Source of the DNA: a virus
IMG/VR virus record: IMGVR_UViG_3300025070_000067
Span: 1 to 44,064 of that record
DNA length: 44,064 nucleotides
Direction: 5' to 3' (one strand)
Every line of letters begins with the position of its first letter. The stretch's first letter is position 1. Under the pieces are notes generated by a model, which did not search any database, was not told the origin of the DNA, and worked only from the letters and a program-made list of their open reading frames with translations. Position numbers and translations under genes: made by a program. Below, one piece after another: positions 24,101-29,111 of the stretch.

Positions 24101-24995
24101 AATTATACAATCCGTTCGCATAGACGTATCCAACTTGATTCTGTCCAAAAACAGAGGCCTTTGCCGTTGCGTCTCTAGGAAGCGTACCTTTCATCCCCTC
24201 TTCAGGGTCTTGAGTAGTTAGATTGGCGGGGTCTAAGTCGGGTCTCATTCTACCCTCAATAGTCTGCCCCTCACCTAATGTCATATTTGTTAACTCGCCC
24301 TGTCGAGTCGGAAAACTATATTGAGCTTGAAGCGCCAAGACCTGCGCTGACCTTTGCTTTGTCTGCTCTGTAATCGTGCCGTAAAGTTTTTGGTAGTCTA
24401 ATCCAGGACCTTGTGGTTCAATATCTGACGGCCCCTTTGATTGAGCCCAAGTGAGCAAATCACCCATTGCTGATTGAAGAGCGTTTTGTCTTTCGCCATA
24501 GCTAGTTAAGCTATAATCAAACTTTGATATAACCTCCCCATTATTTCTATCATACAACTCAAAGCCTTTAAACTTTGAAGGGTCTGAAGGGGTGGCTGCC
24601 CTAACGCCTGCTCCTTGCACTCTCTGTCTAGACTTATCGTCAAACTGAGGGCTATTTGACAGCTCCCTTATGTATGAATTTAGCTTTGCGCCCGGATCCA
24701 TACTCTCGGCAAAATTTCCTACTTGGGATGTGACGGTTGATTTTTTGCCGTCCTTTTCCGTGAATATTTCGTTTGCACTCAGGCTCTCTAAGTCCGACCT
24801 AGAAATAGTAGAAAATTCATCCAAAAACTGACCCTTGCTCCCCGCATAAAACCCGCCACTTTTTAGCTCATTAAATATTTGGTCTTGATACCCAATGGTA
24901 TCAAACAACTTGCTAAACTCGGATTCGGTAGCAGCAACAAGTTTCCTGTCTTTTAAGAACTTATATAATTCTTGTTTTTTTGAGCTATATACCAT
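12096..24995 (-). CDS. Giant 4299-residue polyvalent protein, probable ejected virion protein
   Basis: Several enzyme-like segments are visible in one chain. A GNAT acetyltransferase-like segment (about 1660-1760) has QRRKGKAG at 1699-1706. An ADP-ribosyltransferase-like segment (about 2435-2585) has FHGSP at 2437, GAIFLT and YAEIYS. A zinc metallopeptidase-like segment has HEMAH at 2872-2876 followed by a likely third-ligand Glu in SEKFARGFEKYL. A C-terminal helical region (about 3740-4000) resembles the large polyvalent-protein-associated domains. Glycine/alanine-rich hydrophobic stretches occur near 690-710 and 800-900. It follows two smaller probable ejection genes, as T7 gp16 follows gp14 and gp15. 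It probably enters the host with DNA to act against host defences, by inference. Confidence 0.85.
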   Translation of the reverse strand: MVYSSKKQELYKFLKDRKLVAATESEFSKLFDTIGYQDQIFNELKSGGFYAGSKGQFLDEFSTISRSDLESLSANEIFTEKDGKKSTVTSQVGNFAESMDPGAKLNSYIRELSNSPQFDDKSRQRVQGAGVRAATPSDPSKFKGFELYDRNNGEVISKFDYSLTSYGERQNALQSAMGDLLTWAQSKGPSDIEPQGPGLDYQKLYGTITEQTKQRSAQVLALQAQYSFPTRQGELTNMTLGEGQTIEGRMRPDLDPANLTTQDPEEGMKGTLPRDATAKASVFGQNQVGYVYANGLYNSGNYSLDNALSEYEGKKIIDSEGREQVVKSAKKQEAESGAMEIVLEYEKGGSDKVFQEEGIEKIALGNLYDISKIRDDFDPSLEQTIMDDPDRLYGEGSVGNLDAFKSNDPEYVFNDFKVKVDALMSLNDMGDEELVSQATEYANNILKNIPLSASTKSFVGDVYDASLGKTIKKQFSSRDEYFTYLVNRYLQEANPRYGQTSELSTLRDNVFNAGEGNPYMHGYTFKLNNSDYTIAEVLKHTSKSGEYNIALANKPVGEARGIFEGVESYNLYDRNIWERFRDNVTLKDERALVEEQERMDDVQGELKKYYDYYQDAFSAAYLSGEVDLARDFYRTLKNIERNSVGIVDSETMEFFKELEYVQDWKEDDFESKPLTLQAIGNIKNTLGGSAYKAVVGTIGLAGYAMNWSDENKFADDIIEWSGKMHKAGNLRTDNLTSDYFSSPVYGSSLEYEGYKVYVDETGRPTNVYTSELGHVSEAEKRKVLDQISKDESFEEREVKSREWYNPSLAGTVGSLTRVSSDLAVLAAGGGIGSGLTRGALKALPKAAQYSTQLINAAMPKVIGTSIIAGQQYNDLREYALQAGFSEDEANNYAGRVGLAIGFTNMAFGGLEKGLVGGGYRSMTPTVTAAASKLAPEQVMKNVVKGQTARFLKSGVIEGAKETFEEVVLENLVQSGYHGYAAARSDNKIEEHTRTADEIYETVLVSFITGFAGGGRSVTGEISNLKNAQQFELDELLFPAAKNINASKKAVERLVADGVITSKVGIDLNKNLEYAHRAYENMSPRVKDKESINLIYSNEMASQRLEAQAARERNPKRKKRIENKVEKLQTINSTITGLQEVYDTGDSAYVLNGELVSKDEILSFFDNNNPKTFKRTQYQVINDPNVASEIQDITSESLGSPLAQSDIMSSLKSEYDTSRIKKGKSKSQQKIDDIKSEIDDADGVSRSMQNARQKDGSYLFSVKPPEGLESEVVKTEAGETYKVTKEAGDEFITKLNQFKVEKGAEASAEIEESKARQITANSLMAKTKLTKEDLSEIKEGYDNILASLNAELSELQSGKKQKDGSYFFKKRPKIGRVTPSRNIFNYTTGYTMSESDFEEAVENRKRNIEYFSKGSELAISDSSQEFDSRSNLAYSQVGALINAGKKQRALEVYSDYVLTAGDYNAFSESSINQEFEEEIVNTGVLKVTLESKKAPAELTEKIKEVREAERVRYSAIAYHKKIYIPGPNARKALKGAKSEFANKDGIGVSNVKPPQELGYTYATVKIPFMSRPTDITFKGGFSLNQTKELYVFEDFDKYNSQFTENKNTFEALNNFSDARRNILGRADAATEQEEAAPATEEVAQEAPAEKVNIQPTDSSNPSFEEGSMQTFSVDGGVLEIGRVKGNKVFSILRLQVDESQRRKGKAGALLKAAISYTDGQISGVATNDASVSLNYKLGMRAKGDENLSLEETLAKRTEKSEDGTITMIVPSKKGVTEEAVTPAPVSEDQKQPPKKVVARKIEDKPRVDEFKEKLEQPFAEGAEVTIKTDTDLNRTRGVETTTFVQTILDEKGRPKTQNYKTYNSLEQLAENLDADMDAEANKPAVEQYADAKNKEIQLVEVRENKFEKSPNFGQRFATIIIDGKRVEVQLEEGFAGRRATDVNSLTAINKDIFGLSNKKAKAAAVISDRMVEAMAKRDGISKEEMYKKISFRRSPGGIPKTMNPASLLFQSDYSSRDSKITFTFFKNSKEFDDAVKAGLIEKDVSIESLDGKTAVFHQPDDASVSNFTYKGETILKGQGGALYPIVFKQDGDVQQPVWASTGEAAASGLVNLINESGVSNEDGVARMVLTTGSRTKNLSNSNSMEGVASIFSAFSNNPDFGITENTYKKSVVAAMKKAGIENNLTTKSSLDEIMTTIQVVSRPQNTNFQKRKDFNEQLITEILSRSNNNANSKFVKSMKSFFADTGYKLSVSSRRNLAIKKGDKGGLVNGFAYVLGEPIVRDLTSNGSGQAYAVIEVTRPEGVALDAPLVEAVADDAHGSYPFAIKTINPQSKVSVKFFDKTSPRENIVENPNKQGERFSDALSDLEQGRPRKSAHGKVFPGQAGVSSSILKMMTESPVAQETESQIVKSDIEESTNRMESQDGATSTVLDEDSEVVFHGSPTPLEGKTIKRGPSGAIFLTPNRRYAEIYSTDRGGEVTQTIISKQKKQNLFDLRNPKHIEKLKQGFLKNNEELEVEYDSKEDALRDYNNAIRSMREASEGGNGINDWATGSQFIDQMENAGFQGALFAERPEGVIDESAVISYALFDKQLPIMSREQTSTVLDEAKEMSVLPLPERFLLGYEEATGKSVSEKDKQSFLYKLGRKFKYQPGGVFVDMKQFKAVNNFTGTSARISVDPETGKPSLSVSDNVSETDVTKGKGKIIRVNLFKKSAGWKWTANFDGNTYENLDKIVSVKVGSKHIYTLNFDGAVPVTLKSYPKEPSEPRLKPTTRGSVHLGPIIGEITRNNITNPVYSTVTVFDPNDKATIDRLIERAQSRSNSAILPTQENYNNHQLKDVPESFVKFQENKGAVFSKHGRHIIFALENPDISTPLHEMAHVYENYLTNADKKVVMDFAGEKQWNRSVSEKFARGFEKYLAEGKAPSTNLKKIFESFKTWLTDIYNGITGSAIDIELNDGMRAIYATMLGGEVVSEKKPAPTKAKKAEPTVEVAEAKKAEPTVEVAEAPVSTEKLDSFKAEVKKVLASDKTLTAKKSALKTMVNRQAKGLNLVGKEGRFVDRLGKARSEMSMTNAINDFIKVAEKQAKVPGRMIVVNEAKELIKRIKEIDLATRRAEMSVKKRSVAMLRDIEAFLKENKISKENKVNAQILRRLKYVIGKKNPNTIARFEAYLNNIVKDAAYAEKFKNADGIRKKIKGKRKRDAVPGDIKAIANDFISLNIESVPNIDEYTQLGAIISAGMENSKMIKGEPRMPKTFNKSEVNAYVSKELARQRDKQAEELKQKLVDEGLDPKGLTMSQMKAALRGDQTTKKETTKELINNFNALFERLTPDVEAEIKNRGLGKQDAKLVKDFVAMDLNLLKDRAMVIKAANVLTNFLENGSLYGMSESVSYHTGRKNLLQDIEDGLKGAKRSKYNIIGKFDDRTARTFYSTLISVMGGTNKSNTFFNNSGSADLVKGSNSGEKTVNEYLNGFADLRDGSIRKAVFSLKLSKLPSLKKRKNNTYDQHVERAMYAHLDRIEEGSSKEEAFANNKRMLKESVEVLTKIDSKKGEAQQKVYDRIVKGSETIEDVVTKMNPDSLGLVSYWRDLYSKHFPELKRVTEQYYNKRLPNDQNYFPRSFITIDPTEFAEEAAQSYGAQRQARITLDTQKIKSLPKGKILNLDFDRVAYTRLREGLIDARTVESLKQIDGYVNSPEFIEIVNTKEQVERVRSRIDIYRRLKRNELGQPLDTDVESNKAVKKVFRTLTTVGMAKVMVQVSQSMKQYLTAMISATSQVGVSNIITKDIISVFNPYSEANKFIDRTSLSIINRGYGSRVEVGMEEKLSRSLSASQNLAFSGLDVIDSISTSALQLSVGFFDKMAARTAFLGFYKKKLKQMGLPHKNIDWASHELNEEAASFADIKVADTQNVSDEDMKGAFFTNKNSVARGLIKIFIPLSGFRLNARVRVNTSVKILASPATTIEDRRDAAANLVGTFNEMVSYVAIGYMMGRYLFAKAGDKLGFEDPNKCDEKVGALGFVMCKKDLDYIIGMYGGRFLNDLLNPFPPGDEQAIVLYNKALNLLSEKDEVDQEDLFRTFDTGGYNQMLGIAGVVFEDIEGMLEYQRLANTGEYIYEDEFGNKTVKKISPESQAVLQEYMVFNYFSPVREVRRYINNLVTHTKRMGEDNFYTDAFFEQTYGYVMEKHNLTVDQIKQYVTYEFDKFGNRKDGLNPEYELTENALANLKRNNPKEYQVYQDIQAAIEEAEKEYKFMKTMYKALNDYTTRQLYTIMMNDEEKFKEIKSKYGITKTQVTEEMQKLVLAEEAN
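15988..16059. repeat. 36-base tandem duplication in the giant gene
   Basis: Two adjacent 36-base units (15988-16023 and 16024-16059) differ at one base. They encode AKKAEPTVEVAE twice, just after the metallopeptidase-like part. In-frame duplication of a Lys/Glu/Pro/Val linker suggests a flexible spacer that can change length by slippage. Confidence 0.9.
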
Positions 24996-25006
24996 TGTTT
25001 TTTTAA

Positions 25007-26563
25007 TTATTTACCTGGACCGATGGGTGTACCGGGGAGTATGTCGCCCCTAAAATCAGGGTCAGCACCTACAACAGGATCAAATGAATATTCGTATTCG
25101 TTAGCGGTTCTTCGGTAGCTATGTGCGCCTCCAAGGTCAATAAGCCCCTTTGCAAGGTCATTCGCCTCACTTTCGTTCGCTATATCAAAAGCATGAACCG
25201 TTCCATTAAGTAGAACAGATACTTTTAACGTCCCATCACCTAAAGGAAGAGGGGAATATTCATCTACACTAAAAGCAAGAGATTCAAGCCCAGAAATTTG
25301 ACCCGTCATAGATGATTTTAATCGACCTATGGCTTGCGCTAATTCTGCGTTCGTTGATGCGCTTGCTAATGACTGCACACCTTGAGATATAGAGTGAGCG
25401 TATCCTGCATACTTCTTCTCCTCTGCTGTTCTTCCTTGTGACACGAGTTTGGCCTGCGTGGTTGACCCTATTCTTGCATAGTAATCTGTAGTCATAAGCT
25501 CGCTCATCATAGTTCTATGAGCTTGTGAAACTTCATAATCTATTACGGCTCCATTTTTGCCCTCCTCAATGAACATAAATAATTTATGTTTATCTAGCTG
25601 ATTTTGAAGACTCCCTATTCTATTTTCCATATTTGCCTTTTCTTCATCACTCAAGTCAGAGCCATCTAATTTTTCTCCCGTTTTTATTTGAGATGAAAGT
25701 TCAAATATTTCTTTAGTTAAATTGTTGTATTGCATTATAGATTCTTCAGCCTCTTGCTTAGTTCCATAATCGAATTTTGTGTCACCACCGTATTGGTCTA
25801 AATAGTCGCTAACCTGCTTAGGGCTCATTGCATCGATATCGTCCTCTATATCTACGTGAACTTGGCTAACAACTTGGCTCACTGCGCTTGGATTGTTATT
25901 TATATTAAGAGCATAGGTGTTTACTCTGTTTACAATTTCAGTTTCAAAATCTTCTTTTTTACCAACCTCCCTGTCGTAAGCAACCATTTCAGCAGGAGCC
26001 ATAGCATCTTTTATTTCACCATTTTCGTCATATACAATATTCCCCTCTTCGTCAGTTCCAACGAATAAAATGCCAGCTACACCCGGTGCTTGATATAATT
26101 TGTTTTCTTTAAAAAACCCACCTGACCCTAGCTTGTCATCTAAAAGATGTGCCTCTGCCCCAAGCGATGTTTCGTCGGTTAGTACTAACTCGGCTCTTGT
26201 TTGAAGAGCAGCCATCATTGTTTGAACACTTGCTAACCCAGCTTTAGTGTCTTGAGAGTATTTGTTGTAAGTAGACCAATTTACTTGCCCTGCCTTGGCC
26301 TGCTCGTACATATATAGTTTGTTAAACTTTATTTGGTCTGCTATGTCGTGTAACCCTCTATTTAACTCATCATGTGCCCCGAACCCTGACCTATCTTCTA
26401 GCTGAGTAGCCAAGTCATTCGTGGCTTTTCTTATCTCCTCTCTTTTCTCCTCCTTCTCTTTCGTTATATTGTTTAACTGGGCGTCAATATCCGACCTAAT
26501 AGTCTTAAAGTCTATAACCCTGTTGTACCCCTCATTTGGTTTGAATCCAAAATATTTAGACAT
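25007..26563 (-). CDS. Probable internal virion (ejection) protein, 518 residues
   Basis: I do not recognise a specific family. The protein is hydrophilic and mostly helical, with long coiled-coil-like segments at the N-terminus (NNITKEKEEKREEIRKATND, about 32-51) and in the centre (MENRIGSLQNQLDKHKLF). The C-terminus is more beta-like and ends in GDILPGTPIGPGK. It lies between the Gly/Ala-rich 269-residue protein and the giant protein with gaps of about ten bases. Its position and size parallel T7 gp15 in the ejection-protein trio. That role rests on order and composition only. It ends 11 bases before the giant gene starts. Confidence 0.65.
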   Translation of the reverse strand: MSKYFGFKPNEGYNRVIDFKTIRSDIDAQLNNITKEKEEKREEIRKATNDLATQLEDRSGFGAHDELNRGLHDIADQIKFNKLYMYEQAKAGQVNWSTYNKYSQDTKAGLASVQTMMAALQTRAELVLTDETSLGAEAHLLDDKLGSGGFFKENKLYQAPGVAGILFVGTDEEGNIVYDENGEIKDAMAPAEMVAYDREVGKKEDFETEIVNRVNTYALNINNNPSAVSQVVSQVHVDIEDDIDAMSPKQVSDYLDQYGGDTKFDYGTKQEAEESIMQYNNLTKEIFELSSQIKTGEKLDGSDLSDEEKANMENRIGSLQNQLDKHKLFMFIEEGKNGAVIDYEVSQAHRTMMSELMTTDYYARIGSTTQAKLVSQGRTAEEKKYAGYAHSISQGVQSLASASTNAELAQAIGRLKSSMTGQISGLESLAFSVDEYSPLPLGDGTLKVSVLLNGTVHAFDIANESEANDLAKGLIDLGGAHSYRRTANEYEYSFDPVVGADPDFRGDILPGTPIGPGK

Positions 26564-26572
26564 GCCTATGTT

Positions 26573-27382
26573 TTAATCGTTAGCGTTAGTTCCGTAAAGT
26601 TTCAAAGCGTCAAAATCTAGTGCACCAATACCACCATACTCTCTACCTTCCATTATACTTGTTAAATCTGAAGCAGGTAGTGATTGGAAGAATCCCATTG
26701 CCCCTGCTCCAGTAAGACCTGCAGCACCTCCAAATTCTTTTGAAACTAAATCTATTGCGTCTTGATTCCCTCCTATTGCCTGAAATAATTCAAACCCTTT
26801 TGTTTCGCTTTTTGTTGTTGGGACTAGGGGTTCAAGTTTTGCTGCACTAGCGGCTGCGCTTCCAATTGCTGATACCATTTGGTTCAAGGCTCCTGCTCTA
26901 TCTTGCCCAGCTTGTTGGGCCGCCGCTGCACTACCTTGAGCTTCTGCCTCCATAATTCTTCCCATCTCATCTAAGTTCTTCTGCTCTTGAGCTAACTCTC
27001 TTGTTTGTTGGTTTTGAAGCGCCTCATCCAACCTCATTAATATATTTTGATCTGAATCAGTAAATTTTTGAACAACAGACCCCACTCCTGCTAATGCACC
27101 TCTTTGACCCATCTCCTGAACGGATTGGACACCTAAGGCTTTACCTGCCTCTCCTCTAGCAAGTAACATATCGAAAGCACGAGACCTAACTCTTTGCTCC
27201 TCCATGACATTTCTAGTTAAAAGATTTTTTCTGGTTGCTATGGTTCTTGCCGTGGCTTTTCTGTTTGCGGCTTCTTTATTCCGAAACTTCTTTGCCTGAA
27301 CACCCGCACCTGCTGCTGATCCTACTGAGGCGGCTGCGCTTACTCCAGCTGCTATAGCGCCTATGGTTGCTAATATGGGCAT
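26573..27382 (-). CDS. Probable internal virion protein, T7 gp14-like
   Basis: The 269-residue protein starts with about 27 Ala/Gly/Ile-rich hydrophobic residues (ATIGAIAAGVSAAASVGSAA), then a basic helix (KKFRNKEAANRKATARTIAT) and long Gln/Ala-rich helices (NQQTRELAQEQKNLDEMG). This is the pattern of small ejection proteins such as T7 gp14, which form a channel in the outer membrane during DNA injection. The following two genes would then be the larger ejection proteins. The hydrophobic start is not a classical signal peptide because a basic n-region is missing. The start codon is preceded by a 44-base gap. Confidence 0.65.
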   Translation of the reverse strand: MPILATIGAIAAGVSAAASVGSAAGAGVQAKKFRNKEAANRKATARTIATRKNLLTRNVMEEQRVRSRAFDMLLARGEAGKALGVQSVQEMGQRGALAGVGSVVQKFTDSDQNILMRLDEALQNQQTRELAQEQKNLDEMGRIMEAEAQGSAAAAQQAGQDRAGALNQMVSAIGSAAASAAKLEPLVPTTKSETKGFELFQAIGGNQDAIDLVSKEFGGAAGLTGAGAMGFFQSLPASDLTSIMEGREYGGIGALDFDALKLYGTNAND

Positions 27383-27400
27383 ATATGTTATATTTTGTGA

Positions 27401-27417
27401 ATTGCAATCATTGCAAT
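27401..27417. repeat. Paired ATTGCAAT palindromes before the ejection-protein genes
   Basis: Two copies of the palindrome ATTGCAAT (27401-27408 and 27410-27417) are separated by one base. They lie in the 44-base gap upstream of the gene starting at 27382, with an outer inverted repeat GGGCAT (27377-27382)/ATGCCC (27416-27421). An operator or RNA fold is possible; no clear promoter element is seen. Confidence 0.4.
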
Positions 27418-27426
27418 GCCCCTAAG

Positions 27427-28233
27427 TTACGGATAACTTTTCATTTTGTCTGCATCTACAGCGTACAACTCGACAAGGCTTGAAGAATTCATATTTATCT
27501 TAGTAATCATATAGTGCCCTGTTAGGCCGTGAGACTCGTCACTAGTTAAAGGATTTGGCACTGCGTATACAAAGTCATTGGTGCTTGCGGTTGATCCACC
27601 TGTGGTTGTTATTGTTGTTGTTGTGTCCGTGCTAGTGATGGCTGTGATAGTTCCCAAAAAGACTGGGGGTGTATTAGCAATGTTGTTGTTAAGAGGCCCT
27701 GCACTTAATACTCTATCTCCAATAGAAATCATAGTATTTATACTTGGCAGGTCAAATTGTATACTATTTGCTGCAGTATTAGAATTGCAAACACCTATAC
27801 CTTGAGAAAAACGCATGTCGGTTTCGGTATCTGTAATTGGCATATTTATAAAAGAATAGTATGAGTCCTCCTTCTTCTCAAAAGAACTTATATTCCCGCT
27901 ATGCATATCAGTGCTCATTGTGGATGATATAGAGGAGCTGTTCCCACTAACTTTAAGCGCTTTGTATACTTTTGCCTCGACTGGGTTTTCATTAAAAACG
28001 GTTTCAATAAAAGGAGTCGTAAAGACAACTATAGATGTATCTCCATCAGTAGATTCTTCTGAATAAAACCTAGCCCTACCATTGTCGTTTGAGTTGTGTA
28101 TGTTAATGTTGCCATTCTTGAAAGAAAAGAAATCACTATTCATTCCAACCATCATCTCAGGATGGTATCCGTAAAATGAAGGCCACCCTCCCCCTTTGGG
28201 TAAATTAGGGCTATATGTTATTGTGTACGCCAT
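27427..28233 (-). CDS. Structural (tail) protein with WPSFYGYxPE motif
   Basis: The 268-residue protein begins with PKGGGWPSFYGYHPEMMVG and FFSFKNGNINIHN, a combination I recall from uncharacterised virion proteins of crAss-like and other Bacteroidota phages. The central part is Ser/Asn-rich and beta-like. Around residues 165-225 there is a GDRVLSAG...GTITAITS...FVYAV segment that resembles a small module also found in other virion proteins of this phage. It is coupled to the endolysin gene through TAATG. Function is probably a tail or tail-tip component; the evidence is context and motif memory. Confidence 0.65.
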   Translation of the reverse strand: MAYTITYSPNLPKGGGWPSFYGYHPEMMVGMNSDFFSFKNGNINIHNSNDNGRARFYSEESTDGDTSIVVFTTPFIETVFNENPVEAKVYKALKVSGNSSSISSTMSTDMHSGNISSFEKKEDSYYSFINMPITDTETDMRFSQGIGVCNSNTAANSIQFDLPSINTMISIGDRVLSAGPLNNNIANTPPVFLGTITAITSTDTTTTITTTGGSTASTNDFVYAVPNPLTSDESHGLTGHYMITKINMNSSSLVELYAVDADKMKSYP

Positions 28234-29111
28234 TATAGTTCTGTTAACATAGTTAATAATTCTTCCTGTGGGAACATATCGCTCTTGCCCTTGTTAGTGT
28301 TGGAATGCGATAGAAGGCCCCTAACGTGCCCATAGTAAGCCTCTCTGTTCCATTCGAAGGCATTGGCTCCCTTTTCCTTTATAAGGGCAGGAAGACCCTC
28401 CCTGACGTTTATATTATCCCTGTCTGCAATAAACAATATTAGCTTACGCAAAGACTCAATCTGAGCGTCAGAGTATCTATGCCAATTCTTATACCCCTTG
28501 AACTCTTTTGCTAGCTCAACGGAATGATCTGGATGCACAGTGTGCCCAGCATAAGTTTTCCCATCCTTTAGGTATCCGAAGTTACACACCTCTATGCCCA
28601 CACTATTTGTATGCATCTCTTGGAATCCGTTACTTCCTAAATGCCAAGCATATCCTCCATCAGGTATACACTTGACAATCTCACCGTCGTACTTGAACTC
28701 ATCGTTAAATATAGATGGCCCACCCAAAACAAACTCAGTTGCAATTCTGCCCCTGCTATCTCTACCCCAATGGTCAACGGTGCGATACGGGTTATGCCAT
28801 CCTGCCGTGTGGTGTAAGAACAGCCATTCCTTTTTAGTTGGACCTCTAAGGTATTGACGCTTAGGTAGCATATGATGGTTAATAACAATTCCGTGTTGAC
28901 TGTCTAGTGACTCTTGAATGTCTGTGGTCAAGCCAAACATTACAGCCCAAGTCTTAGGACCTACTATGCCATCTACCTCTAGATGCGATTCAACCTGAAA
29001 CCTCATCACAGCAGACTCAGTTACAGGACCAAAAACACCATCAGCCTCAATATCGAGTTCTTGCTGAATCTGTCTTACTTCTTCTCCCTTATCTCCTTTT
29101 CTTATTAGCAT
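28233..29111 (-). CDS. Endolysin: peptidoglycan-binding domain plus N-acetylmuramoyl-L-alanine amidase
   Basis: Residues 1-60 form a PG_binding_1 domain (DGVFGPVTESAVMRFQ and DGIVGPKTW). Residues about 93-280 form an Amidase_2/PGRP-type domain with zinc-ligand candidates in FLHHTAGW (H100/H101) and RGLLSHS (H269), plus the downstream K-x-K-x-D segment (K274-D278). It cleaves the bond between muramic acid and the peptide stem. No signal peptide is present, and no holin or spanin is seen beside it. It lies inside the tail gene cluster, overlapping the large tail gene by seven bases and the next gene by one, so it could also be virion-associated. Confidence 0.9.
   Translation of the reverse strand: MLIRKGDKGEEVRQIQQELDIEADGVFGPVTESAVMRFQVESHLEVDGIVGPKTWAVMFGLTTDIQESLDSQHGIVINHHMLPKRQYLRGPTKKEWLFLHHTAGWHNPYRTVDHWGRDSRGRIATEFVLGGPSIFNDEFKYDGEIVKCIPDGGYAWHLGSNGFQEMHTNSVGIEVCNFGYLKDGKTYAGHTVHPDHSVELAKEFKGYKNWHRYSDAQIESLRKLILFIADRDNINVREGLPALIKEKGANAFEWNREAYYGHVRGLLSHSNTNKGKSDMFPQEELLTMLTEL

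Noticed and set aside
12096-24995. Giant protein as a virion RNA polymerase like those of crAss-like phages
   Set aside because: I see no DxDGD-type polymerase signature in the sequence; the recognisable segments are acetyltransferase-, ADP-ribosyltransferase- and metallopeptidase-like.
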